Below are positions 47,986-61,200 of a DNA stretch of 64,000 nucleotides, one piece after another. Position numbers and translations under genes: made by a program. The notes under the pieces are model-generated. The model was not told the DNA's origin. It made no database searches and saw nothing but the letters and a program-made list of their open reading frames with translations. How positions within the stretch are numbered: position 1 is the first letter of the stretch; the number at the start of each line of letters is the position of its first letter. This DNA comes from Tyto alba (lineage: Eukaryota; Chordata; Aves; Strigiformes; Tytonidae), in NCBI RefSeq assembly GCF_018691265.1, contig NW_024881321.1, forward strand, positions 24,959,698-25,023,697, given 5' to 3'.

Positions 47986-50900
47986 TTTTCTTATCTTCCC
48001 TAAGGTAAGTACATAGTAGGACAGATGAGAACTCATTTCTGAGAGATTTAGAATTACCTGGGATTTAAGGAATAAATTGATCTAAATGATATCCCTGGAA
48101 GACTCCAGAAGAGGTTGCATAAAAGCACCTACTTTTCTACTATAAATAGATCAATTAAATAGTTCTGAAGCATTGGACTTTCAGATTTGTTGTGTGGAAT
48201 TAATTTGTCAGGAATGTTTACAGTGTAGATACAGACATCTGAATCAATTGCTCTAGGATGACTTTGTAGTCAATGGAAAACAAGAAAAAGAAACATCACA
48301 AGGATGGAATTCATCTGCATGTTTTAGATTTTTATTTTAAGATGAGGTTCTAGAAGTGTCTATTTGTCTTCCATTATGATGAAGATCACTTAAAGTAGAA
48401 AGCTTAGACAAGAAGCTTACAATGTAGAAAATTAGGTTTGTCCACGTGAATCATCACTGAGTCTGATTGGTTGTGCCAAAAATTCATCTTTCTCAAGAGG
48501 ACTAAATGCAGTGAGAGGAATAGGGGTCTTTCAGATTTCATCTCAGCATAAACGGAGTAGTGTGAGATTTTTTTCCTGACATCTGTCCTTTTTAAAAGAT
48601 TTATCATCGTGCTGTTCAATTTGGAATGCTATCTATAAATATTTGAATTGCCACTTTCCATGCCTTGGGTTTTGTTAAGTGTGGTAGCCAAGTAAGTGTT
48701 TAATTTCATGGCATATCCATCCCAAAGGGGTGTTGTTCTTGCACTGTTTTACTAGGTCATCCAAGGCAAGTGTTAAACTGGAAGCACAAAGCTCTAGAGT
48801 ATCTGAAAGCCATCACAGTATTCCTGTTGAACCTGCATATCCTAATATTAGAGATAGTGGTGCAGGTGGTCAAGAGAGAAGAAGTATTTTCCAGTGACTA
48901 ACAGGAATTGGGAAAGAGCTGTTGGAAGGCACAGAACAGCAGGGAATGGTTGATTCCTTTGTGTTCTGAGAGAGTTTTTGAAAAATATTCCTGCAGTATG
49001 GGAAACCTGTTACATGACTGTAAAAATCCTTAAAATAAACTAAAATGATTGGTGTCTGTGATGAGAATCAACCACAATAAAATAGAAGTAATAAATACTT
49101 AATTACATTATCTGCTAAATTCTGCTGCCTACTACAAGGTGCAAATGTATTGCAAAGTAGGGATAATCTTTTTTAAAATTAAGTCAGTGAGCAAACTGCT
49201 ATTTAAACAAGTGGAGAGTTATGCCATTGATGATCACTTCCTCAGTCTGAAAGAAAAAAAAACACTACAGAATCTTTAAGCTATAAGTTAAATAGTGACA
49301 GAGCTGAATTAAATTAAAATTCACTGTAAATAAAATTTGTTATATAGTCAGTGTGGTCTGATATCAGTAAAAATCATTACAAAACACTAGCAGTGTTGAA
49401 GATCTGGCCAATTAGCTTAAAAACAGAATGTAATTTATAATACAATATCTAATTATCTACAAAGGAACAACCATAAAATATTGATGCCTTTCAACAGGAA
49501 TTGTGTGTAAAACTACAAGATGATATATGAAGTTATCAATATTTGATATTGATAGTAATTTTTTTCTGTTTATTGAAGGATTAATTAAATTTAAATAGTC
49601 TTAAATAGTAATAAATATGTTGAATAATTTCTGTTAATATCCTCCTTTGTCAGTTTCTAGATGTTTCATATCTTCCACAGTCAAAAATTCTTCCATATTT
49701 CAAGGCCATACTTTGTTTTAAATTGAAAAAATGAAAGAAAACAGCAAAACAAAAGTATGAATGCCCATATTCTTTAGCAATATATACTTGTCCGTTTGTA
49801 CATTTATACATACAGATACTTATATGTACTTATTTGCATACACTATATACATACATATATATATTTATAAACATTTAGTCACAGTTAGTCTAACAACTTT
49901 TTTAGTATTCTATTGATTCTAAAAGACTTTCCTGTCTTGTTTTTCAAAAAGTTGTTTATAAGAATTCTATAAACCTACATAGATTAATGATTATAATTGA
50001 GTACTATTTAATGGAAATTATTTAATGCAACGAGTGATTATTTCTAAAGCTTCATTTACTCAGAAAAGAGGGTAATGGACCACCATTAATGTAGTTGGAT
50101 TCATGCTTGGAGCTGTTGTCAAGCTCTGCTCTTCACAATAGGGCATTTATTGAAACATATAATGAAACATGTCTGTCTAAAATGTGTCTCACCTGGAAAA
50201 AGAACTATATCATTAACCCTTACAATTTTTCTCACTGTTATCTCACAACTATGTTGAAATGAATTGAAATGAATCACTGCTCAAGGTAATATTTCAATTA
50301 AACATTTCATATTCAGCTAGGAACATTTTTGGAGGTGTGTGCATCCATGCTTGAATGTGTGCAAAAAAGGTGCAAAATTAGACTGAGGTTAACACTACGT
50401 CATTAATTTAAATAAGGCCTAGATATAAGCAGAGTATACATAGAAGTAAATGTGCTTAATGCTATGTTCAGCATTATATTCATTTTTGTGTTTAGTAAAT
50501 TCATGGAAATTACAGAAAACTGAACAACTAGAAGGCCTGTCACAATAATGTATAAGCTGAATGATTTCAGTTACAACTAATCTATTACAGTTCTACAAAT
50601 ATTTCTGTGAGGTAAACAGCACTGTAAATTAACCTAATTTACCTAGTTTTTTGCAATATATTTATAAAGAGTTATTAAATAAAATATGATATAAGAAGCC
50701 ATTCATCTCAACCACCTCAAAGGTATAAAACCAAGGACTACAAAATGATGTAAAAGAATGTGACAGGATGTTAATGAAAAAAACCTCACCAAACAAACAA
50801 GTAACAGCCCTCCCCTGCTCAACTATTATTTCATTTTCATTGCAGTGCAATCTCAAAAGCTAGGAGTACCATGATTGGTCTGATTCTCTGTCTTACATTT

Positions 50901-52429
50901 TTAAAAGATCTAGAGAATGGATTGGACAGATGAATGTCATAACTTGAAGATGGCAAAATTACATAGTTAGTGAAATCCAGAACCTAAGAGGTGCTAAATG
51001 AGTATATTGAACAGATGACCAATAGGGTTTGATCAGTCATCCTTAGTCAAAGAAGTAATCCATTCTCATTTGAATAATTATGACAGTTTTAAAGGACTTC
51101 AAAAGAGAAGTTAGGTTTTTTTAATTTATTTAGTTCAACTTGAACCTTTGTAATCACTTTCAAAAATCATGATTTTATACTAGTGGTAGTTGTACGTGTT
51201 TGAGCTAACTGTGAATTTTATTATGGATTTTTTTTTTTTTTTTTTTAAATTTCCCCTTTCAAAAAAAAAGGATTTATCTGGGGAGAAAATTAATTTTATT
51301 TCATAATGTCTGTTTTCAGAATTATAGCTCCTTAAAGGAAAACTTCTCCAGTTCAGGCTGAACTTGAAATATATTTAAAAATACAGTTATAATAAAAGCT
51401 AATAGAGATGTATAATCAAGTTCTTATTACAGGATATATTAAAGTCAGTAACAGAGAAAGTCAATATAAGATGTACTTTTTTGCTGGATCCATTATTATA
51501 ATCTCAATTTCAACTAATAGTTTTGAAAGACCATTGAAGTTAGAGACCTATCAGACTTATTTATGTCTTAATGCAGTGATTGCCAAAACCTGTAATGAAA
51601 CACCCAAAGAAGCACCACAGATTCCTTAATTTCTGCAAAAATAAGAACTGTATGGACCCTATACTAAAACATTCAATAAAAAAATAAAACAGGAATACAT
51701 AGATTGGTATTTTTACTTCATCAATTTACACTCACCAGATTTCAATAACATTTTAAAATTTTGAATTACTATACAACAATATTATGTCATATTATAATTA
51801 TATAATACCATATAATTGTTAGTGTTCAATATAACATAATACCATAACACTGTTATAATAAAAACCTCATAGGCTTATCATTTAAGACCAAATTGTAAGA
51901 AAATTACTTCTGCATTTAGAAGCTAGTCAAGCTCCACTCCATAAAGTAAACCTTAATTCTTTATTATATACCTTAGCTCTATGTGTTGAGTATAGGCAAA
52001 GTTAGGCACTTCAGAGTGGCATCACACCAAATGCTAAACAATGATCTGGCTAAAGCAAACCAGCAGGAAAATGTTGAGGTTAGAGGAAAATATTTCACTC
52101 AGATTTACTTATATGTACAATAAACAATCTCAAAACTTCTGTGATGCAGTAGTATGTGTGGGACATTTTCATGCCATCAGTGTGTGTTCAGCCAAGTTGA
52201 TCAAGTTACTCAAGGGATCAGATGAGATTTAAAATCCTCAACAGACTTAATTATCAGTTGATAATTGAATTGCTCCATGCTTCCAAATGAAATTACTGTA
52301 CATATGTAAACATAAATATTTAAGGCATTTTAAAGTCACACAATTCACTGTCTCGGAATTTAGGTGATGATAAGTTATTTATAGAAGAAATATAAATATA
52401 TATCAGGAAAAAAATAATAACAAAAGTAA

Positions 52430-52479
52430 TTAACTGCTTCATTTCTTTCTACTTTGATCAGAGGAAATGAAGCAGTTAA
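52430..52479. repeat. Perfect 16-bp inverted repeat (hairpin)
   Basis: TTAACTGCTTCATTTC at 52430-52445 is followed after 18 bases by its exact reverse complement at 52464-52479. In RNA, wobble pairs could extend the stem a few bases inward. No transposon ends or gene context explain it. Confidence 0.88.
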
Positions 52480-53806
52480 CTGATGATAATCAGTGAGGGT
52501 ATCATTAGATACATTTAATATATAAAAAAGAAAGGCACAGCTATATTTTTTATAAATATAATCTTATGTGAAAAAAATTCCAGGAATCCCAGGCTTTGTG
52601 TAATTCCACTGAGATTAATTGGTACAGTAAAAAGTATTTTAAATTACATTCTCGGTGTTTTGATGATTGCATACAACAACATTCTTCAAGCTATGGGAAA
52701 GAAGGTGATTCTTTCTGTTAAAACTTAAATCAGTTTCATGCAACTGACAGTATCAAAAAATGTGTTGACCTTTAATGAATGAATCACCAAAGGCCTTTTA
52801 TAGTAGTTAAATCCCTTTTAAATTATTTAACCTGCATAAGTACTTCCTAATTAATTATATCTGGTCAGTTACTGAAGTTAGTGAGATTCAGTCTAGGTTC
52901 AGATTACATGGAACAAAATAGTGCTTAAATTTAACTTAGCTAGAGAAGGAACGCTCAGTGCTAAGGATAGCAAATATTCACTGGCTTTACTCCAAGAGAA
53001 TGCATTTAATGTATTTAACATGTCTGTATATTAGTATAATTATGAACATTCACTAACAGTAACTACTAGAAACAAGTACCCAGTTTTGTAATTGTCATTT
53101 AGTATTTGCAATATTTTAGGAGCACTGAAGGTGCCAAATTAAGATAAAGTTTGGTCATTCTCACTAAGAATATTCTGTACCTGATTCTGAATTATCTCTT
53201 ATTCCTACAGAGATTTGCATTCATTATAATTGCAGAATGCCTAAAGATTAAATTCTGAATCTCTTCCAGAGACATGCGCATTTGATAGCATTATGAGTTT
53301 GAGATTTAATGGTCTTGGGAAGCTTAAATTGTATTACACTTTTATTAACTAAGGATTTTCTCAGTGTAATTAAATAACTGAAAACACTCAAAGCTTACTT
53401 GAATTAACAGAGATTAACACCATGCAATAAATTGAAAAATAAATCTCAGATTTTACAGCAAAAGAATATAGCTTGAAATAAAGTTTAAGTAAAAATAGTG
53501 TTGGCAGTTCATATTTACTTGTCCAATAGTACATTTGTTCCATCCTCAGCCCATTTTTACTGCAGACACATTTGTAGGAGATATCAGGCTTACCCCAGAG
53601 AGTTTTTATTCTTCATGCTATGGTTTTGTTTCCAGTCTCAATGAATCAGCACTTTTTAATATGGAATAGACTTCTAAATCATCATATAAATTAATGTGCT
53701 AGTAGTATCTTAATGAAATTATGTTTTTCAGCTATTTGGTTACCTGCTATGGTAAAAATATAAAATTAGATTCTCTCAGGAAGTTAGAGAAGATATATTT
53801 CTAGGA

Positions 53807-53831
53807 TTTTTTTTTTTTTTTTTTTTTTTTT
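53807..53831. repeat. Poly-T run (about 25 bases)
   Basis: T homopolymer, uninterrupted. Confidence 0.85.
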
Positions 53832-55831
53832 ACAAAATACAGCTAAGGCAAAATTAGTAAAGTTGAAGGTTAGAATGGTTTGTAAAAATAGTATTGGAAT
53901 TTATACTATGAAAGTCACAAGAAAGTAGAGTAATTCTATACTATCAGAAACCATGGGTAAAGAGAAAATAGCGATGAATGAATTTAAGAAAATATTGGGA
54001 GAATGCATATATAAGAAATACATATTTATATATAATTGAAAATGTAATAAAAATTTAAAATAATAGTGCTACATTTTTGTAACATTTGTGTAAGATATAT
54101 ATATGTAAAGGAATTATAATGCAAACACACATGCAGAATAAGAATGTTATTGGTTGCAGAAATATTTGTAGAAATATAAAGAGTCATAGTGGATTTCAAC
54201 TGTGTTCTAGGAAAAATATTCTAACCCTGGGTTTAAGAAACTTATGTAAGAAACTAGATGAGGTACTTCTTTGACCTGTTCTCCTCCATAGTCAGTGGAA
54301 AGAGAGTAATGTCAGCAGACATGTTAGAAGCTTCCCTAAATATGGGCTCACCTTACAGTGGTGACTCTCTCTGTTTTCAGCAAGAGGAATTGAGTATGAT
54401 GAGAATCTTATGAAAATCCTTCACTCAGGTTACTAAAATTGAATTTTATGTACTCTCTACCACTTGAGCTATATTACTATTATTATAGAAAAACCTAGCT
54501 AATCATGAATAATATTAGCCTCTGTCTCACAGCATTTACTATCTATACCCACATAAGATAGAAAGAATATTAAATAACTACCTTTATACCAAAGCAAAAT
54601 ATGAAATAGAGTTTACATGTATCAGATAATGGACAAATTTTGCAGCTTGTGAAAAGGCTGAAATTATTTGCTATTGTCAATAGCTCTAGTATAATATCTT
54701 TTTAAAACAAAGACTATGTCTTCAAAGTCACCTTATTTGCCATCTAGTGCAATGTGCTATCAATAGCATAGGTGGAATATAATTCCAGTCTTTGGAAATA
54801 AATATGATGAAAGAATTATTTCTTTTCAGTGGTACATGAAGTTGTTTATGAACACAGCAAAGTTATATACAACTTGAAAATCAGAGACGTCCATTTTTCT
54901 TTATTTTTTGTTTACTAGATGTGTATCTTTTAATTTGAAGAACTTGGAACAAAGTGGGTCCACACCAACGTTTTGTTGAGTATCACTGCTTAGAAGGTAT
55001 AAAAAATAGTTTATTGTTATCAGATTAACTGAAAATATGAAAAGAAATAAATCCTTAATTTATGTAATGATAATTGTTTCATTCTACTCTTTATAATAGT
55101 TTTTGTCAGTTTGGGGTAACTTGTATGGTGAACATCAGAAGTTTTCCAGCAGGTTTTGAGGTTTTGAAATATGTTTTACTTTGGACTGCAAAACAAAACC
55201 ACTGAAATAAATATTTGTACTGAAATAATTTGTTCTAAATTGAAATGGGAAAGTTTCAGATTCTTCCATATTTCTGATCTGTTTTATAATTGACTGATCA
55301 CAAAGTCCATGCTGAATCTCAGAAAACTTCATACTGAAAGTAACTTCAAAATCAATGTGTGTGTGCTTGTTGTTCCAACTCTGCCCCAAGAGAAATGTTT
55401 CAGCAGGAAAAACCTCAGCAGAAAAGGTTTTGAACCACTTTGGTTTCTTCATATCACAGCAATTAACATCAAATTAGAAGGCTATCAAAGATTTATAGGC
55501 TTTAAACCTGTGCCTATTGGCCCATCATGAAAAGTAATTGATACCATAAGACACAAAGCTAATGATACACTGATCTGCCATAGAGTTGTCTCTTTTGTGC
55601 TTGATAAATGGACCTCTGAGATACAGGAAACTCTCCCAAAACCAGAATGGCAGACTGAGAATGCCTGATTAGTTTCCAGAGAACTTCTGATCAATTTTCC
55701 TGGTTTTCTAAGGAAAAATTACAGCTATAGTGGTTGAAATTGCCTCAGGACAGTGTGACCACAAGAAGACTCAAATAAATCATTGATGTTCAGCTTTTGC
55801 TTGGAGCTGTAGAATTTTGTGTCTTAACTAG

Positions 55832-55857
55832 AAAAAAAAAAAAAAAAAAAAAAAAAA
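55832..55857. repeat. Poly-A run (about 26 bases)
   Basis: A homopolymer with no recognised retroposon body upstream. Confidence 0.85.
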
Positions 55858-56097
55858 GTGCTAGTATTTTGCTATAATTGAATAAATACTAATAACTAGT
55901 TGCTGAAAAAACTTGAATGTATACGCAAGTAAGTATGTAACAGACCATTACTTTTTGAGTGAACTATTCTTAAACTTTAGTACAATAATGTATTTGTGAT
56001 AATTCAATTAGTATAAATCACCTAGATGCATGACTGTGTTGTGCTAAGAAAGCATTAGGCTATGCTATCAAGAGACCACATCTTAAAGGCTACTGGA

Positions 56098-56185
56098 AAA
56101 AAACAAACAACCAAACACCCACCCACCCCCAAAAAAACAACCAAAACAACCAACCAACCAAACAAACAACAAACCCACACTCAAC
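56098..56185. repeat. A/C-rich low-complexity tract
   Basis: Mixed AAAC, CCAAC and CACCC units. The open frame across it (plus 56062-56265) is rich in Lys, Thr, Pro and Gln purely because of this composition. Confidence 0.88.
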
Positions 56186-56767
56186 CTGAAAAAACCTGGA
56201 ATCTCCCCTTGGAAAACCTTGCTATTCTAATAGCAAGGACCACACTCTTATACCTTAGCTCCTGAATACTTGAAAAACATAGTCAATGCTTCTGACAATT
56301 GCTTGTAAGTCTATTTGTACTCTGGGTTATTTGTAAAACTTTTCTTGTATCTAAGCCAGATCAAAATCAAGTTGTTTATGCGTGTGAATCTTAAGAAGAC
56401 TTTATTGTGGATCAAAGTCAATTATCTTGAATTAAGAAACACTGCCCACAGTAACATATGACTGGATAAGAATCTAGTTTTGAAGTAAAGTTCCTGAAGT
56501 CAGATTAGAAAGATTTACTGCAACTAAACTGAGTCAGAAACAGGTAGTATTGTAAAGAACTGAGCTGACTAGAGAGAGAATTTCCAAAGACAGAGTGAGA
56601 ACCTGGGGTTTCTTGCTGCCAGTGATGTTCACCCATTTTTTTCCAATTACAGCTTAAGAGCAAAATATATACACAAACCTGAAATGGACCTGTAACCTAA
56701 GACACTTTTTGATTTTGGCGTAATCTCCTTCATTCTTTACCCACTGGGATCTTGCCCTCATTCCTCC

Positions 56768-57043
56768 TTAGAGAAACATAGAATCATAAAATCATAGAAC
56801 ATCCCAGGTTGGAAGGGACCTCAAAAGATGATCTTGTCCAACTTTATGTGGGAAAGGGAGCCTAGATGAGTTTATCTAGCACCTTGTCCAATTGTATCTT
56901 GAAAATCTCCAGCAATGGGGACTCTACTATGTCCTTGGAGAGATTGTTGCAGTGACTGATCATTCGCATTGTAAAGAATTTATTTCTTATATTGAGATAA
57001 AACATCTCCTGATGCAACTTGTACCTGTTGCCCCTTGTTTTCT
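56768..57043 (-). mobile_element. CR1 LINE 3' end, first piece of a split copy
   Basis: The plus strand starts with the complement of a CR1 tail (ACATAGAATCATAAAATCAT) and then CCCAGGTTGGAAGGGACC, CTAGCACCTTGTCCAATTGT, AAATCTCCAGCAATGGGGAC and ACCTGTTGCCCCTTGTTTTC, so the element is on the minus strand. At about 57043 it is interrupted by a plus-strand LTR. The CR1 continues at 58112. Confidence 0.93.
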
Positions 57044-57210
57044 TATGTTGGATTTGCACAGCAGGGTTTTGATAGCGGGGAGAGCTACAGGGGTGGCTTC
57101 TATTAGAAGCTTCCCCAATGTCTGATAGAGCCGATGTCAGACAGCTCCAAGATGGATCCACTTCTGGCTAAGACCAAGCCAGTCAGTGATAGTGGTAGTG
57201 TCTTGGATAA

Positions 57211-57220
57211 CATATTTAGG
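57211..57220 (+). promoter_or_regulatory. LTR TATA-like element
   Basis: CATATTTAGG sits where other copies of this LTR family carry a TATTTAAG-type box, about 700 bp before the AATAAA at 57926. Activity is unknown. Confidence 0.45.
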
Positions 57221-57925
57221 AAGGATAAAAAAAACAACTGCACAAGAGCTATTGCAGCCAAAGAGAGGAGTCAGAATATGTTAGAGAAACAGCTCTGCAG
57301 ACACTAAGGTCAGTGAAGAAGTAGGGGGAGAAGGTGGTCCAGGCACTGGAGCAGAGATTCCTCTGCAGCCCATGGTGAGGACCATGTTTAGGCAGGCTGT
57401 GCCCGTGCAGCCTATGGAGGTTAACAGTGGAGCAGATCTACACCTGCAGCCCATGGAGGACCTCATATTGGAACAGGTGAGTGCACCTGAAGTAGACTGT
57501 AACCCCGTGTGAAGCCCCTGCTGGAGCAGGCTCCTGGCAGGACCTTCAGACCTGTGCGGAGGAGTTCACACTGGATCAGGTTTGCTGGTAAGACTTGTGA
57601 CCCCATGGAAGGGACCCACACTGGAACAGTTGAGGAAGAACAGTGGCTTGTAGGAAGAACTTATGTTGGAGTTCATGGAGGACTATCTCCTGTGGGAAGG
57701 ACCTCATGCTGGAACAGAGGAAGAGTGTGAGGAGGGAGGAGCAGCAGAGACAACATGTGATGAACTGACTGTAAACCCAGTTCCCCATTCCCCTGCACCA
57801 CTTGCAGGGGAGGAGATAGAGAAAACTGGGAGTGAAGTTGAGCCCAAGAAGAAGGAAGGAGTGGAGGGAAGATGTTTTAAGATTTAGTTTTTTATTTCTC
57901 ATTATCTTACTCTGATTTGATTGGT

Positions 57926-57931
57926 AATAAA
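57926..57931 (+). terminator. LTR poly(A) signal AATAAA
   Basis: AATAAA inside the sense-strand LTR, in the conserved setting GGTAATAAATTAAATTT. It marks the end of R in this family. Use in this copy is unproven. Confidence 0.5.
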
Positions 57932-58111
57932 TTAAATTTCCCCTAGTCAAGTCTGTTTTGCCCATGACGGTAATTGCTGAGTGATTTCCCTGTCCTTATC
58001 TCAACACATGAGCCTTTTGTTATATTTTCTCTCCCCTGTCCATCTTAGGAGGGAGATTGTTAGAGCAGCTTTGGTAGGCACCTGACATCCAGCCAAGGTC
58101 AACCCACCACA

Positions 58112-58200
58112 CTGCTCCATGTAGCGCCTTGTGAAGAGAGACCCTCTGTCCTCTTTGTAGCTGCTTCTTATTTACTGTGACCCAGCTTTATTAAGAAAGT
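58112..58200 (-). mobile_element. CR1 LINE, second piece of the split copy
   Basis: CTCCATGTAGCGCCTTGTGA, AGAGAGACCCTCTGTCC and TTTGTAGCTGCTTCTTATTT continue the antisense CR1 3' UTR from the point where it was cut at about 57043. Little or no CR1 sequence seems to be lost between the pieces. Confidence 0.75.
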
Positions 58201-61200
58201 ATTTCAACTTTGAAACTCCCCATAGGTTGTAATTGCTTGAAAAGGAAAAAACAGAGATTTAAATCCCTAAAAAAGAGCAAATCATATAATCCGGGCTCCC
58301 CATTCTCAGTGTAAATGTTCACTGGGCAATTATGAACAAGATGAGACTATAAACTGACTACAGAAAAATTACCCATGGTCTTTTAGTCTCTCTCCTCATG
58401 CAAGTATTCAGTGCTTTGAATGCTATGTGGGTGGGGTCCTGATTCAGGGAGCCAAAATTATTAAGTGAAGTTTAAAACATTTCTATCAGAATTTTTGTTT
58501 TCTGGCTGTAACCAGCTGCTTTCTCAGAAATCTGTACTGACATTCACATTCCTCAGAGAGGTGTATGGACTCTTTAAACAATCATTTTCCTAAAACAAGA
58601 AAAAAAATTGCATATACCAACATGAGAAGGGGAGATTTAGACATAACTCTTCCGAGACATCTGACTCATTCTAGTAAATGGAAAGGTAGCCCATGAAGCT
58701 ATGCTGGAAATTTTAAAACAATTTTCTGGGGCTGGGTGCTCAATAACTAAGGCAAGCTCCTTAGGAGAAATTAATTTTATCTCATTTTAGACTAATTCAA
58801 CATAACATAACTCATCTTAGCAAGTGTAAACTTTAGACTAAATTATGTTGCATTGATTACTTGAATAGGAACCTAGACAACTTGAGCAACTTTGTTCTAA
58901 ACCTTTTCTTTCACAATTGTCTTGTTCTCCTCTGTTAGAGTTTTGAGTCATAGTTTATCTGCAGCGATACTGATAGGTTTCATTGCATACATTTCCTTAC
59001 TTTCTATTTATCTTCACACTCTCTCCTTGAAATATTTTTCTAGGTAATGCAAAGTTGAAAGGGATGGAATTTAATTTTAGAGGTCCGAGGTGTGTGTGTT
59101 GGGCGATTTTTATAACTTACATCTCTGCTTCTTTAATTCTTCATCTCTCAGTTTTCAGAGGTTTAGGCATAGCTGGACATGAAATTCATGAAGAATCAAT
59201 AGCATGACTGAGCAAGCTAAGATCAGATAATGTCAGACCTATGAAGATATACATTGTTTGAAAACTGTTTTGATATAGTTCTACACTGAAAAAAAATACA
59301 GTCCCAAGCACCTTGAAAACACAACTATACTTAGATCAGTTTGCTCCAAGCTACACACAAGAAGTGGAGGAGGAAACAAGTTGAACTGAAAAGTTCATAA
59401 ATTTCATGATACCAATGCACAAAATCAGCATACAAATGTATTCATTGAACTTCGGTGATTCATTTTGTCTACTTTTGTCACAATAATGTAATAAAGCATT
59501 CTCTAATCTGTATAATACTTCTGTGGAGTATATAAATTGTCTTGTTTGTTTGAACAAACTAAAAACCTCAATATATAGCATGATAGCAGTGTATCTGATT
59601 GTGTACTTAGTGTCATATGCATTTTATATACTTCAGTAGACATATGCTTGAACTGACTCACAGACAGGCAAGAAGCATATTTGAACTACATGGAAAACTG
59701 TTGATCTTAGAAATCCTTAGTCAATTAACATAAGAAGTTGTCTCTGGGAGACATTTCAAGTTTTATGCAGATACTATGAATACAATGTGAGTTGCAGAGT
59801 TCCAAAATGTCTGCAAAATGGACTGGAAGGCTAAGTGTAAGGCATGTTGGAGGCATTCCCTAACACAAATAAGTCTACTCAATATTAAAGAAACACAGTG
59901 TTGGATTTATCACTAGTGGATTCCTTTGACAATAATTCAAGAAACTTGGAAAAGTTAGTAAGAATAATGACTTAAGTGTCAGACATCTAGCAATTTATAT
60001 CCAGTTACATAGTTTGATGGATTCTTTCAGTTGCTCATCACATTGCTACAGTTCTAATTTGTGCACACACACACACATATATATATATGTTCTCTTTGTG
60101 TATTAATGTGTTGTACTTAGCAATAAAACAAATCCTGCATGTTCTAAAAGAGGACAGGTAAAAATTTATATTTGGAAATAACCAGTTGAATATAAAAGAA
60201 AGAAAATTTATTGTTATACATAAGTGTTCCTCTTCTTTTTTCTTTCTGGTTTTATAAATTGCCTCTGTGAGCTGTTTCAACAGTGCAAACTGCTGGTGAG
60301 CTGTTTGTCATATTACCTAACCTAGAAATTAAAGCACTTCATAATACCAGAAAACCTCCAACAGGAACCACCTTATAAATATTTTGTAAAGCATGAGCAA
60401 TTTTTATTACTGTAAATACCACAGTGGAGTCACTAAGAAACCCTGGTGATGAACAGAGGATAAAAGAAAAACTATCTTTTTTTTATGGCTTCTTTGTAGG
60501 AATAGGAATACAACTGTATTGTATGTTCCCCTAGGTTAAGAATAAATCTCTTTAGTAATTTTAATGAATATCATTGGCATTTTCTTGCAACATGTTTTTT
60601 TAATGAAAAAAACAAAGCTTTGGCAAAAATAATAATAAAAAATAATAATTCTGATTATCATTAAAAAAAATAATTTTGTGTACAAATGAAAGACCAGAAA
60701 AGATACTCAGATGTTAACTTCATGAGGAAATATGAGAACTATGTACAAAATAGACAGAATTGTCTAAAAGGAATATTTAACTATGGATGTATTTTCAGTT
60801 ACTTCTTGGAGTTTCACATACCACTGAAAATTTCAGCATTTGAAAATAATATCTCAATTTTAAAAATGTTAAAATATGAGAATTTTTCCAACTGGAAAAA
60901 GAGAATTCAGTTTTTAATGGACTCTGGTGGCACAATATGAAAGTACCTAATAATGTGTGCACTAACTTCAGAAATACGCAGTATGATCCAATTTACTGAA
61001 ACTTTTGTCTATTATGAAGGTAGTTGAGTATTATCACTGTATTTGCCAGTGCCTTGACAATGCTGTAATTAATTTAAAGTTAAATGCTTCGACTGTGTGT
61101 ATTTGTCAAGAAATTCCTGAATCCACAAAAAGTGCCTGCCTTAACATTATCAATAGTTTACAAATTTCTGTTATATCTAACATACGTAAAATTAGGATTG

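Larger units (their letters stand above)
47986..56767. other. Long AT-rich unique stretch, no gene seen
   Basis: About 8.8 kb with no recognisable LINE, LTR or gene. Landmarks are a TATATA/TACATA tract near 49800-49870, a T18 run near 51228-51246, a perfect 16-bp hairpin at 52430-52479, a T25 run at 53807-53831, an A26 run at 55832-55857 and an A/C-rich tract at 56098-56185. The open frames (for example minus 55135-55452) lack domains. Confidence 0.5.
57044..58111 (+). mobile_element. Avian ERV solo LTR, sense orientation, inside CR1
   Basis: About 1.07 kb. It starts near TATGTTGGATTTGCAC and ends GGTCAACCCACCACA. It has AGCTACAGGGGTGGCTTCT and AGCTTCCCCAATGTCTGA, a TATA-like CATATTTAGG at 57211-57220, repeated GCAGCCCATGG modules (about 57366-57460), and AATAAA at 57926-57931 followed by CAAGTCTGTTTTGCCCATGA. 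These are the sense-strand words of the family also found at 25475-26457. The left end appears to have lost the clean TGTG start. No exact target duplication could be read at either edge. No proviral body is present. Open frames within it are not coding. Confidence 0.88.

Noticed and set aside
57509..57965. Frames of 73-129 codons on both strands
   Set aside because: Same reason: inside the sense-strand LTR at 57-58 kb.
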